From Bigelowiella natans CCMP2755 (taxonomy: Eukaryota > Cercozoa > Chlorarachniophyceae), in the NCBI GenBank assembly GCA_000320545.1, contig ADNK01002144.1, positions 26,853 to 90,852 of the forward strand: a DNA stretch of 64,000 bases, read 5' to 3'. The translations under genes and the position numbers were made by a program. Under the pieces are notes generated by a model, which was given only the letters and a program-made list of their open reading frames with translations, was not told the DNA's origin and did not search any database. The stretch's first letter is position 1. Every line of letters starts with the position of its first letter. Of this stretch, positions 10,711 through 23,442 are shown one piece after another.

Positions 10711-13700
10711 ATGGCGGAAAATGGAGAACCAAAAATAAACATTGCAAGTAGCGGAGATGCGAAGGCGAAATCCCTTGAGGTATTATTTACTTATTCTGAT
10801 TAATGATCTTTCGCCTAAACAAGCCACTTTTCAGGATGCCTTTGCTGAGCTTCGACTGTCGTACTCGAGCGTTGGAGATGACATTGGACAAATGTAACTA
10901 ACAGGAATGTTTTTATTTCCCTATTTTAAAAATGACACATTCTTTTGTTGGAAGGTATGTTGTACACGGAGATTCCGTACTTCTTGATGTCCTATCGCAC
11001 CCACTCTTGGATTGGTCAAGGGGAGGACAGATTTTACAATTTTTCTACCAGGTTGATAGATGTTTGATCAGTCCCTTCTTCATCCATGTAATTAATAAGT
11101 TGAACTTTCAGGCTGAGTGCACTCTGAAAAAATTTGCGCATCGCGGCCGTATATTTAAGGTAAATTACTATTTTACGTGCCGTTCATATTTTCATGACTC
11201 CCTGTTCAAATGCTAGGTCGTGTTCTTCGATTCCTTCGCGGGGATATGGACAGACCCAGCAATGCAGTTTTGCCGGGAAATGCTTATAGAACATCTGAAA
11301 TGCGAGTAATACTGTCTCTGGATTGAGCGAGTCCTTTGAATTTAATATTTTGTTCTTTGTTGCAGGACCAAAATTGCTGTCGAAAGATTTGCCAGCTGGG
11401 AATGTGACGAATGGAATACATTCTTGAGTTTCACACGCCCTTCATTCACGGTGTTGATGAATCCTACGAGCGGATCTTTGGCATCGGCAAAACATGCGAG
11501 CATATCAGACCCATCGAAATTATTACAAAAGATGATCCTGGATCTCATTGCGAAACAGATCATAGACTGTGTGTCCATGAGCGAGGTTTCCATGAAAAGT
11601 AGCAGCATGTTTGGTTTCCGATTTGTAGCTCCCCGCGAAATCCAAAATGAGGCAGCGGTAGTTACTTACTCCGCTGACGTCAAGGAATCTTACCTCGGAC
11701 ATGAAGGAAAGATTGACACGGCTTTGGTAAAGAAAATTTCAGCCTTGAAAATTGATCGTGACTTCAGCAGCTATGGCGTCTACCTTTACTTAATGATTTG
11801 TCTGCTACGTCGAAAGAATTCGGACATACGAGCATCCCTCGCGAAGAACTTCTTGTTGCATTCTTTTGCATCTAGATGTCTACCGTTAAAGGCACGTGCT
11901 CAGAAACTTCCTTCAGCCGAGGATATGGCTACAGTGTCAGACTTCACGAAGGAAATTTTCCAACTCATGGCAGAGCAAGGCCTTACCGAGTTCATTCAGG
12001 CTTTCAAATGGAGCGGATTGTGTAGATGCGATTTCTTAGATGCACGGCTATTCCAGAAAGTAGCATTATTGACTTCCAAGAGCTATTTCAAGAAGGTGAA
12101 GGAGCTGGGTCTCCCTCCCAAAATGGAATCAGCGATCGAGAATTTGTGGAGATTTGTGGCAACAGAGGCGAAACTGCGTAAAGACAATGTATCTTTTATG
12201 CCCGTATGGAAGAAAGGCTGCTTCGGAAAATTAAAGGAGTTCACGGATAAGGAGTCCGAACAGGTGCAAAACCTCATTCGTGAATCGGACAGCATTACTG
12301 TCACTGCTTTGAAGATCCAAAAGGATACTCCTTTGAAAGAGGCGTCGAACGAAAAAGATGCGGATACAAAGGACCAAAAGGAAATTGTCGAAGCACCTGA
12401 AGAGGATTGGGATGCTGAAGAGGTAGAAGAATGGGATGCTGAAGATGACGCTGGAGATGATAATTGGGAAGCCGAAGCCGATGGCAATCAAGGTGCGAAG
12501 GAAAATACTGATGCACCTGATCTCTCTGAGCGAAGCACAGACAACAAAGCTAGTATAACGAAGGGCGTAAGCCTTGATAGAAAAGTTGATATAAACCTGA
12601 ATAGAAAAGCGGTATCAGGCGTCCGAGTCGCGAAACTTGCTGACTCAAAGATGCTACCAATTTTCGTCGGAGACATTGAAAGTACGCTTGAACAGCGTAA
12701 GGTGCTCTCAACTGAGCTCGCTGCAGCGAAGTTTGTGAGGGATGGATCGTGGCTACTTGATAAGGAAATAGATGATGGCACGAACCCCCCCCCAGACCCA
12801 GAGCCGCAGACTAAATATGAAAGGAAAAAAATGATCAGAGCGAAGGGGAAATATATCGCATACTTAGACAAATATGCCAAGAGTTTGAAGGGCGGGGGAA
12901 TAATATATCGTGACGTTGTGGTTTCCCAAAAAAGTGAAGTAAAATCAAAAGATCAAAACAAAGGAAAGCATGTAGGTGGAAAGGGAAAGGGAAAAGGAAA
13001 GGCGAAGAAAAGCGGAGGCAGCAAAAAGTTATCAATGAGGGAGAAAATCCGAATGGATGTTGAAAAAAAGCAAAGAGAAAAGGCTTTAGAAAATGTAAAA
13101 GTATTCATTAAGCATGCTTCTTCAATGAAGACCCTTGAGAAACGGATCGAGACTCTAGATAATTCATTAGTATCTCTATCGGAACCATATGCTGTGGTTC
13201 CTGGACTAATGCAGCTTCTGGATTGGTGCGTCGAATATTGGAAGGTAGAAAAAGCTAAAGGTAGCATGACAGCTGCAGTCAGGCTTTTCCAAATGGTCAT
13301 GGATATTTTCCGGCGTTTCAAGAATGACATTAGCGTGGATCAGCTGAAGGAACTTCAATCAGTTCTACTTCGCCTTGGGTTTCAGGAAGCAGCCTCTTTG
13401 CTTGTGGATCAATTTATAAAGGCAAGACCGGAAAGACTGTCTCGAAAGGATCTTCTCGTTGCCATGCCGAAGACAAAAGAACTGTCTGTTGGTATCCCTT
13501 CCTACAGATTCCAGCTGATGTATGCTGGTCATCTGATGGTCCGTAATGTAGACTCAGCTCCTGACGATCGCGTCAGTGGTTTCTATCCTGATAAGTGGCA
13601 GCGAAATTTGCTTGATGTAGTGGACCGAAAGGAGAGTGCTCTCGTTGTTGCCCCTACCTCTTCGGGGAAAACATTCGTGAGTTACTACGCAATGAAGCAG

Positions 13701-16571
13701 GCCCTTTTCGATAACAAAACTATCAAGCGAAGCACCGACCGTTCTATTATTGTTTATGTGGCACCTACAAAAGCCCTTGTCAATCAGGTATCTGCTGATG
13801 TGTACGCACGTTACGGCATGGTTTTTGGGGTTATGACATTGGATTACAGCGTGAGGCTTAAAGAATGTGAAGTGCTCATTACCATTCCAGAATGCTTGGA
13901 AACGTTATTACTTTCACCAGAAAGTGAAGTCTGGACAAGATGCATCAAGTATGTAGTCTTTGATGAGGTTCACTGTTTGGGAAGCACTGAGAACGGTGCT
14001 GTGTGGGAGCGTCTCCTCAAAATGGTGAGATGTCCCTTCATTGCTTTGTCGGCGACCCTGGGCAACCCTGATGACTTCTCAGAATGGATGGGTAGGATTC
14101 AGCAAACTCACAACAGGAAAATAAATCTCATCATACATCGAACTCGCTGGTCAGACCTGATCAAGTACATGTATCTCCCAAGCGAGCTCCCGCAACTCAC
14201 TGCCTTACAGGGGCAGACTCACGTACTCCCAAGCTTTGAATACGTCCACCCTTGCTCTGCGTTAGGAACTGAACTGGCAAAAACGGGATTTCCTCCGGAC
14301 CTTAACTTTTCCCCAAAAGATTGCATGTTGTTGTACGATGCTATGTTGACCTGCAAGGTTCCGCAAGACGTGCAAAAACGTCTGAGTGACCTCCACCCGC
14401 TCAAATTCTTCAAAGATCTGTTGTACATCAAGAAATACGATGCACAAAAGTTCGAAGCAGCTTTGAAAGATGAATTATATAGATGGTCTGCGAACGGCAT
14501 GAAGAACGAGATACTGGAACTCGTCGGGTTGCTTACCAAAAATTTGGACAAGGGCATTACCAATCTTGAAACATACACTGAAAGGAAGTGCTACGGTGTG
14601 GAATATTTAAAGGAGAATTTCATGCCTCTAATGGTGGACCTTCTCAATGCTGATTACCTACCTGCGGTCGTTTTCAATTTGGACAGGGAGATTTGCGAAG
14701 ACCTTGTTGCATCCATGTTGTTCAAACTTGAGTCGATGGAGGCACAGACTCTGGAAGCTGAAGGTAATAACATTAAAAAAAAGACGAAAGACTACGCAAA
14801 GCAACAAAAGCAGGCAAAACGTGAACGTGATAAGGACAAGAAAAGAAACAAGGACGAAGATGCTGATCCTGGTGATGAGGAAGGAACGGGTCCTGTTGAA
14901 GAAGATCCTATTTACTTCGTCGATCCACGGTTCTCATTTATTGGTAGTGGACAGTCCATGGAATCCGGGGAAATGGAGTGGTGGCTCGATCGTCTTTTGC
15001 GGAAAACAAAATGGCCACGCACTCATCTTCTCATCCGTGCACTTCAGCGTGGTATCGGTGTCCACCACGATGAGCTTGAACGATCATATAAGGATCTCGT
15101 CGAGACTTTGTTTCGCACCAAGCACCTGAAGGTGGTGGTTGCCACTTCAACCTTGGCCCTTGGCGTTAACATGCCTGCAAGAACCACCGTCTTTTGTGGA
15201 GATAGTCCAAATCTCAACCCGTTACGGTACAGACAGATGGCGGGGCGAGCAGGTCGCAGAGGATACGACAATATTGGGAACGTGGTCTTCGTGGGAATTC
15301 CTCCAAAAAAGGTGTACCGTCTCATGACCTCCTCACTCGTCTCCTTGCACGGTCATTTCCCCATGACTCCGACGGTTGCCTTACGTATGGTAAACCACTA
15401 TGGGAAAGTTGCAGCTAAGGCGAATTCGCAGATGACATTAGCCAACATCCTGAAAGAACCCTTCTTCAAGAATCGTGAGGAAATTTCAACCCAGGCTAAA
15501 TTCCACTTCAGATTCTCTCTTCAATACCTTCTTGAGCAGGATCTCATCAAGTATACCCCTGAAAAAGACTTGCAGGTTCATGGGTCTGGTGCGCTCGCAG
15601 TGCATCTTAGATTTGCTCAGCCTGGAAATATCCTATTTGTAAGACTCTGGGACGAAGGGTTATTCGATGAAATTTGTAAGAAGTTCCAAGGAAGAACTGG
15701 CCAACAGGAGATATTGCGCAAGCTGATGCTTGTGATGTCTCACATATTCTTTAGACAGCCCTTACCTGTCGGCACAACAAAAGAATCTCTTGTTAAAGCA
15801 GATTTAGATCCCACAGAAAGCAAGTCTTATGGCATCCTCCCGAAGCTTTCGGAGAAGATCCAAAAAATTATGGACGATCAACGATCGTCTGCACTTCGAC
15901 TTTATTCTTCTTACATCAAGCACTCATGCCTACCAAAACAGGAAGCGCAAGAGCAAGATGAGACTGAATCGCTACCAATATCTTCACTCAAATTGAACAA
16001 TATTGAAGCAGTGCCGACTACATTTCTTGGAAGACTAGCTGCCGCTAGAATTCCTGCCATTGCTCGCAGTGAATATTACCGCATGTCTGGCCATTCTGAT
16101 GATTTCGCATCTTTCTCAGAAATGTGCGACACTGTCAAACCCAATCTTAACATGGATCTTGATGCAATGCCGGCATGTGAAATGAAAGACCACCAACTTC
16201 GAGATATGCCTCTCAATGCTTATGCATCTGATTTCTTCCGACATGGCTCTCTGACTCGCCTTATCAAAGAGAATGGTCTTACATCTGCTAAAGCATGGTA
16301 CCTACTGAAGCAATGGTCATATCTATTGAAAGATATTGCGAAGGGTGTCAAAGAACTCCGAAAACCTACTGATAAGGAGGTTGAGTATGAACACTACTAC
16401 GGGGAAGCTGCTCCTGACAATATGGAGAAGAACGAGACTGTCAAGGCTTTTGTGCAATTAAATTCCCAATTTCAGGAGTTGTTCAGGAATTGGAATAGGA
16501 CACAGACAAATGAAAGGAAGAAAATGGAGGAAATTAAGAAACAGGAAATTCAGAAATTTGAGGAGGATTAA
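10711..16571 (+). CDS. DDX60-type SKI2-like DExH RNA helicase
   Basis: Six exons (10711-10779, 10835-10893, 10955-11051, 11112-11159, 11217-11305, 11366-16571) give about 1855 residues with matching phases, close to animal DDX60 (about 1700). The N-terminal part (VVHGDSVLLDVL, then VVFFDSFAGIW) matches the DDX60 start. An acidic Trp-rich stretch (EEDWDAEEVEEWDAE) precedes the helicase core. Motifs are APTSSGKT (near 882), FDEVHCLG (near 987), ALSATLGNP, and RQMAGRAGRRG (near 1410). DDX60 proteins are cytoplasmic RNA helicases related to the exosome helicase SKI2 and linked to RNA sensing and translation control in animals. The role in a protist is unknown. Five tiny 5' exons precede one 5.2-kb exon. 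The annotation is firm for family, not for function. Confidence 0.93.
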
Positions 16572-17873
16572 AACTTCTTTCTTGTACAACAAGTGCACGA
16601 ACCTCGAATTATCCCTTGCAGCCAAAATTATACAATTTTCAATTTCATCCAATCAAAAATATTTGACTTGCTTTAAAATCATCATAGTGATTTTTCTTGC
16701 GATTAGTAGCCCTGTGTGTGCACAAATGCGGACGCTGTGGCCTATCTAGCTATGCATATGAGCATGCTGTGCTGAATAGCATGCTGTGCAATTTGGACAC
16801 ACCGTGCTGCGCGATGCTCACAACTAACTAGCTAGCTCAGTAGCTGGCGCGTGCGCCTATTTTGCCTATTGAATACTCGACGAGCGTGTCCTATCTCTGG
16901 CACGGTACTGCATGCTATGAAACGGGCGGGTGCAATGAATATTTTATTAATAAGTTTGAATTTTTCAATTGTCATCCTAATTAGCTAATGCATAGCTGTG
17001 CAAAGCCGCGCTAGCGCGGCTACAGCGCTTATACGTTGCATGAACTGATTTGTTTGTGTCTGTGTTGTGTCTGCCAGGCTAGCACGATGTCAAGATGCCT
17101 GCTATATGCATGTCATGTGCATGGCATTATTATCATTATCAACGATTGTTGGTTGTGTATGATGCATGCATACATGCTCATTACGTACACACGTTATATT
17201 CGGCCCCTTTTAGCCTTGCGCATGCTAGCATGCCTCGCACGCACATACCTGCGATGCGATGCGCAGCGTCGAGCGGGACCCTGCGCCAAATGCACGCCAT
17301 CTGCTACGATACGTAGAGCCTATGCGCTACTTTAATGCTTGAATTTCTAGGCCAGCTAGCCACAAGCATGGGCACATGTACGAGTCTAGCAGACAATTTA
17401 CAGCCTATGCAATTCCGCGACAGCGACAAGTTACGATGTGCCTAGCAGCTAGCTAGGATACGGCTATGTTGCTTACACGAGCGATCGATGGCGCAGCATT
17501 ACAATAGCTATAAAATGTGGAGGTTGCAGCGCATCACATTATCTAGTCGTGCATGTCGCTAAATAAAGCCCCCCGCGGGCATGCACCTGTAGCCTCATGA
17601 GGGCATGCAATGCAGTGTGGCCATGCTCTGGCGGGAACAAAACACCTGGACACTTCTGCCATATAAGCACTAGCTAGCAGAGACTGTATATACACCTTAC
17701 GCTGTTTTGATGCAGCCAAGATAAAGACATGTCCCATAATTGAATCCCGTTTGATTATTGCATTAAAAGACAAGTGAATCCATGAACACAAGTAGATAGC
17801 CTCTGCAACGTTCGAGCATTTATTCGTAGAATATTTTGACCGAGATCAGTGTGGCGCACCGTCATTGCATCTC
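16572..17873. other. Convergent 3' spacer, CATG/CTAGC island with dispersed motif copy
   Basis: The gap between the helicase stop and the stop of the minus-strand membrane gene is 1.3 kb of CATG-, GCATGC- and CTAGC-rich sequence. At 16961-17030 lies a copy of the dispersed motif, including the self-complementary GCCGCGCTAGCGCGGC, which can form a hairpin. Short open frames here (for example 17036-17335) look random. Confidence 0.6.
16961..17030 (+). repeat. Dispersed 3'-flank motif, copy 1
   Basis: Begins TTTTTCAATTGTCATCCTAA and continues through AGCTGTGCAAAGCCGCG to GCGCGGCTACAGCGCT. Related copies are at 32310-32350, 46395-46446 and, reversed, 58410-58490. Confidence 0.7.
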
Positions 17874-20029
17874 TTAAAACAAATTACATATGCTGGAAGA
17901 TATGTATTCTAATATGCCGAAAATAAAAAATAGAAGTGGCAGCTCGTACACCAATTCCCATGCCAGCATGGAGTAAGTGATGGCCATTTTCTCTCCTGCG
18001 TTTGCTGCATACGCTGCCTCAACGGTAACTAGCACAGTCATAGGGACGATAATGAGAGCCTGAAACAGTATTCCATTAGCATGACAGCGAAACAAAGTTA
18101 TAATTGAAGTATATTGGCCTATCGTTGCGCAACGTTGCTAGGGATGAACATCCACAACGTGTAAAAATAATATGCAAAATTCATGTGTGGTATCACACTC
18201 CTAAAATGTGTCAAGCAAAGAAGTAGTAATTCAATGAATATCGACCTGGACCCCACAATAAATCGAGATGGCGAGTTTCTTTTCCATACAAGAATAGGCC
18301 CTAATTGTTTGAGGAAGCGCAGCACGCACAAAACAAGCACAACGAATGCCCGAACCATCAAGAGCTTATTCTTATGCCGTGCATGAATGGAATATACAAT
18401 ATAATATGATATACAGTGTACGAAGTCTCATTAAAGATTACTATTTCATATTACCATGCAAATAGGGGCATTATAATAAGCTGAATCAGAAACATTGCTG
18501 GAATGATGCAAGCTGGTATCCTTTAAACAAACCAATGTAGAACACATATTCATATTCAGCGACGCAAATCTACCAATTTGTGTATGTATGACAAATTGAA
18601 TTTAATATAAACATGAACATATTTAAGTGTAACAAAATAATTTTCACCAGAGTTCAGCGTAGTAGTAGTCCTGAGGAGCCACACCAACGTAGCAACTTGA
18701 AGCGGAATTCTGATGGGAAAATCCGAAATATAAAATTTCTACAAACTACGCAAATATACATTTAGAGGGTACATTTCCCGCCTCTGAGAAGTCCTTCAAG
18801 TGTAAGTCGAAGATGGTTGAAACGATAGACAGCATTATTACTCCTAAAATTGCGGGTTGTGGTCGTCTAAATCAGTAAAAGATTCATTAACGAACGAAGA
18901 GGAGAATGAAGTGGAAAGAAGTGATGAGAGTTGCAGTGTAAGTGAGAGAAAAGAGCTATCAGACAAAGAAGATATCTACACCTAATAAGAGATTCAGTAG
19001 AGTTTGGAAAGCGAGTGTTGCCCATGCTGGTGAATCCATTTCTTTTTCTATAAAGCTCCACACAGCCAATATGATGCCAAATATCATTGCGAAACCTAAT
19101 TGCATTTTATTTTTTCGAGATGTAAAGGGAATTGAAAACATTTGTAAGCAAATTGATTTGAAACTATGATCAGTATTGCGTGGATATCATTAGCAATGAG
19201 GAAACAAAACAGACTGAATATATTCTATTACAACCCATGACGAGTCCCGTATACACTTCGTAATAATAGACCTGGCTTCGAAAGTATATTCTGAAAAGAA
19301 TGAGTCATTATTCTTTAAACGCACGATTGGTATTTTCAATTGGAAAAAGAGTGCTACTACATATGAGGTGTGTATTTGTTCCATGCACATATTATTTGCC
19401 TCCCTACATATGCATAATCGTTATTACCCTTCATATCGTCCCATGGATCCTCGAGTGTCATAATAAAATAGGTGAAAGCCTAATAGATTCACTCTGTCGT
19501 CCGCAACTCCATATTTGTAGACGCATCTGAATAATGAGGAGAAGAGATCTGACACCTGTTGAGTACAAATCATCGATGGAATACACTAATTCTGTACTTT
19601 CCGAACTCAAAGAAATGTTGAGGATTCTCTTTTGCTTGAACTTTGCATGCCTAGATACAAAGGAAAATTAGTAAGAGTAATAGCGGATCTCAGGAGACAG
19701 AGTTTTGTTGGGGGAACGTGTATTTTGCATCACCTCGCATATCTCTTTAGACGAATAGTGGTCTTGTATCGCATCTTGACGCTAAAAATATGCATCTGTT
19801 TTATTTAATCCTCCTCCTTAGTTACTTCTAAGTTTATACTCAACCTTTCCTGCTTCCATGTTCAGAAACGTGAAAAGTATTATCTATGTAGAAGAAGCAG
19901 CAAAATTTCAGCGTATGTCTTACTCAAACCCAATTAGCTACTTACGATTCTGACAACATTTGCAACTGCATATGGTAATGATAGCGTTGGCCATAGCCTG
20001 AAGGTGATTGGAACATCCTCATCCTCCAT
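17874..20029 (-). CDS. Multi-pass membrane protein, unassigned
   Basis: About a dozen short exons. The start at 20029 reads MEDEDVPITFRLWPTLSLP and ends at a perfect GTAAGT donor (19945). Later exons include 19883-19845, 19781-19734, 19650-19567, 19526-19428 (VADDRVNLLGFHLFYYD) and one from 19290. Hydrophobic segments follow: FAMIFGIILAVWSF (near 19080), VIMLSIVSTIFDL (near 18830), RAFVVLVLCVLRFL (near 18350), FAYYFYTLWMFIPSN (near 18170) and a final exon (about 18058-17874) with VPMTVLVTVEAA and LPLLFFIFGILEYI before the stop. An N-terminal soluble part followed by about seven membrane helices recalls eukaryotic seven-helix membrane proteins, but I could not match a family. Some internal joins (19190-18960, 18540-18380) are uncertain. 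Confidence 0.65.
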
Positions 20030-20325
20030 CAGCGCACGCTTGCTCGATTTGTACAATTATTCAAAAAATTCAAATTCTCAGCATCTTTTTGTACGCGCCT
20101 ATACCAGGTAGTAACGGGTGGTACATTCATCATCCGACAGTACCACAGAACACCATGTATCAGGAGGAATAACCAGGTAGTAACGGGTAGTACATTCATC
20201 ATCCGACAGTACCACAGAACACCATGTGTCAGGAGGAATAACCAGGTAGTAACGGGTAGTAACTGGTGGTAAATTACCAACGATTTTGGTGCTCTCTCCT
20301 CTCCTCCGCCCGTGAACAGAACCAG
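20030..20325. promoter_or_regulatory. Divergent promoter gap with 69-bp tandem repeat
   Basis: The gap between two divergent genes is almost filled by a tandem repeat (20104-about 20262, period 69). The repeat unit opens CCAGGTAGTAACGGGT and contains ATCATCCGACAGTACCACAG. It probably overlaps the promoters of both genes. Confidence 0.55.
20104..20262. repeat. 69-bp tandem repeat, about 2.3 copies
   Basis: Copies start at 20104, 20173 and 20242 and are nearly identical (GTGGTA/GTAGTA and GTATCAGG/GTGTCAGG differences). The near-identity of copies suggests a recent duplication. Confidence 0.9.
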
Positions 20326-21765
20326 GTAGCTTCAAGCATCAAGCTTCCGAAGAGAAGGAGGAAGAGGGGGGAGGAGGAGGAGGAGGACGATTCGGAGATC
20401 AAGCGGCGGCCCGTATACGAAGCAACCAGCATCAGGAAGGAAGGACCACAAGGAAGCTGGCGGCGGACACTCCTAGAAACAGAACCCGAACCCTACTGCT
20501 AATGGCAATTGTGCTGGGGACGTGTGCATCACCACCAAAAATCGAAAAGGCAGAAATCAGATGCGCCCTGGATCGTTGGGTCTCAAAGGTTTGATCATGA
20601 AAAGCGAAAGCGGTGTGACTGCATGATGATCTCTGAAGATTCCTCATTGGTAATGTTTTTAGGTTGTCGTCGTTACAACAATAATTTTCTTACTCCGGAC
20701 ATTGATAAATCCGTATCCCTCCCATGCGAGCACTTGTTACAAGCGCCATCTAAAGTATGAAAACACCTGGAGAAGGAGGGAACCGAAAATCACAAAGATA
20801 AGGGGGGGCTGTTTCGAGGCTGCCCCCCCTCTTCTTCCTCCCTCGTCGACTGAGATGGGGGAGACTACTACAGCCCACAGCGATTGCGATGATCCAATGG
20901 TCGCAGAAATATGTTGCGAAGCTCCAGACAAAGAGGAAGGATGGAGCTCCTGTGGTACTATAGAATTTAAGCGCTAGCTGATTGACAATATGACAACTAC
21001 AAAACGGCATCATCGCTTTGTGCACCGAGAACTGACTGCTGTGGTCTTTAAGTAGTTCGAAGACGGGGTGTTATGCAACCCTTTCCCTTCATTCTTTTTG
21101 ATAGATAGTAGTTTTGAAGGAGTAAGGATAAACTTGTTTTGAAAACAACTGTGTGTCAATATACTCTGATGTAGGAGAATCGTCTATGTCGGATATGGTG
21201 AAACATCTAGAGGAAAGCACGGTTATTATTGTTTATTATTATTATTATTGTTGTTGTTATTTGTAAGACACAGTCTCTTGAACATACGCACTGTTGGCTG
21301 CTGCTACGTTTTCTTCATCCATTAACGCAAGAGCATAATGAATAATAGGCAGAAAAACTGGGCGGTGGAACACCACGTTCTCAATCATCGCCATCAATTC
21401 TTGACAATTTGATTATGGCACACCGAGAAAAGGTTTTCTGAATAAATCGTTTCCTCAAAATAACCAACCCATATTCTCATTGCACTTTAAATGTATTTTG
21501 CAACTTTGATAATAGCGAGTAGAGGGTCTGTTAAAGAATGCTTCAACCGTGAAGAAGGAAAGAGTCAGGATATACGCCGGATCTAGTGATGTAATATAAC
21601 ATGATGGATTGAATGAAAATACTCAGTAGCATGAGCGGGATCAATAACCAGCAGTATAGTTGCTAAGTAAAGTAGAGGTTTGCATCGGATTGATGATTGC
21701 AGGGAATAAGTATGTAGCTAGGGGTTGTTGCGGTAGGTGAGATCGTACTGCTAGTAGCAGTAGTA

Positions 21766-21805
<40 letters not shown>

Positions 21806-23215
21806 GAGGAGGAGGAGGAGGAGAGATACGATATTGTTCAAATAATGTATTACTTACATACTAGGGCGAAACTGGAAGCTTGATACTCACATATCTGACA
21901 GATTCTTTTTATTTTGAACATAGTTTTCAGATACAGGATCATCTACAAGAGATTTAGTCGAAGAATGCAAGGAGCATATGCTATCACCCGGTTGTAAGTA
22001 GTACCAGCGAGTAGTACTGATAGTATCCCAAATGTATTCTCAGAAGACAAATAGTCGATAGCGTGCAATAATAGAGACTCTTGGCCGACAACGGGGCCTA
22101 GTCGCCATCATTAGTGTTGCGGTGTTAAGTTACTGGAAGCTTCTTATTAATACTACGTGCTTTTGTAGACTATCAGAAGATGCTACAAAAAACAAACAAC
22201 TGTTCTTCGCAGGTAGTGTTGCTGGCCTGATCACTATACTTGTATTTCCGATGATGATGATGATGATTATTATTATTATTATTATTGTTATTATTGTTAT
22301 TATTATTGCATTCGTTCGGTTCATAATGCATTCTTGATCAGTCGATATGTTGGAAGAAGGACCTTTACAATTGAAAACATAATCAGAAATCCTTGGCCTA
22401 CCGTCACCTACTTGTTTTCTTCCTCTTCTTCTTCTTCTTCTTCTTGATATATCAGGGTGCTGTTTCTTCGTTGTCCGATTTTACAGACGAATTTAGTGGA
22501 CGCCTTATAATCTCAATGGTAGCAAATACTATACGTGACCATTAGACGCAAGGAAGAAGAAGAATGAGAAGAATAGACGAATTTGCTGCTCCTGTTGTTA
22601 TTACACGTACTTATTGCATTTTTAATCAAAGTGAAATCTCTTTGTAGATTTCACGGCATGCTATCACATTTGTCCATGATTCATGCATGATATTTAGTCT
22701 ACCACAAAATAGTAATAGTAGTAGTATCAGCAGTAGCATCAATGTGGATTAGGAGGGATAATGATAATCCACTACCACTACTACTACTACTACTACCACG
22801 AGCATAATGATGATGATGACAATGATGATAGTGGTGATGGTTGATAATACTACGAGAAGGAAAGAGATAATGGATGATGGAGACGTAGTAAATTGGTGCT
22901 CCTAAGGACATTTATGCTATGATGACAGAGGAGCGAAGAAGACCGCAGTGATTCTCTGTTTCGCTCAATAGCAAGGAATGTCTACGGCGATGACATCTAC
23001 GGTTTGCTCTTACCACTGCTCCGGATACATCATTAGCTAGTAGCATCCTCACACTCTTCATTGTGTTAGAAATTAAGCATCATCATCATCATCGTCATCA
23101 TCACCAACTACACTGAGGATGTATTTGTTCGTCCGAATCAGCAAACAATGTCCGTATTCGGATATGTGATTGGTAATTGACATGTCATCTGCAGCATCAC
23201 TCAAAACCTGCCTCT

Positions 23216-23252
<37 letters not shown>

Positions 23253-23410
23253 CACTACTACTACTACGCACATTTGTGAGTTGACTTCATCACTTCTTCG
23301 TTTTCCTCCACCAACTGTCCTCCTGTTTGCTGTCAACCACGGAGTGAGTGGTGGTTTCTAACGATGATGATTAATGATGATTATGGTTTTGAGTCTCATT
23401 TCTTCTTCTT

Positions 23411-23442
<32 letters not shown>

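Noticed and set aside
17036-17335. Overlapping open frames in the 17-kb spacer
   Set aside because: Built from CATG/GCATGC repeats, no splice sites, no domain and no regular codon use.
20029-20280. Minus-strand open frame across the 69-bp repeat, overlapping the membrane-gene start
   Set aside because: It has no ATG start, consists mostly of the tandem repeat, and the repeat period being a multiple of three explains its openness.
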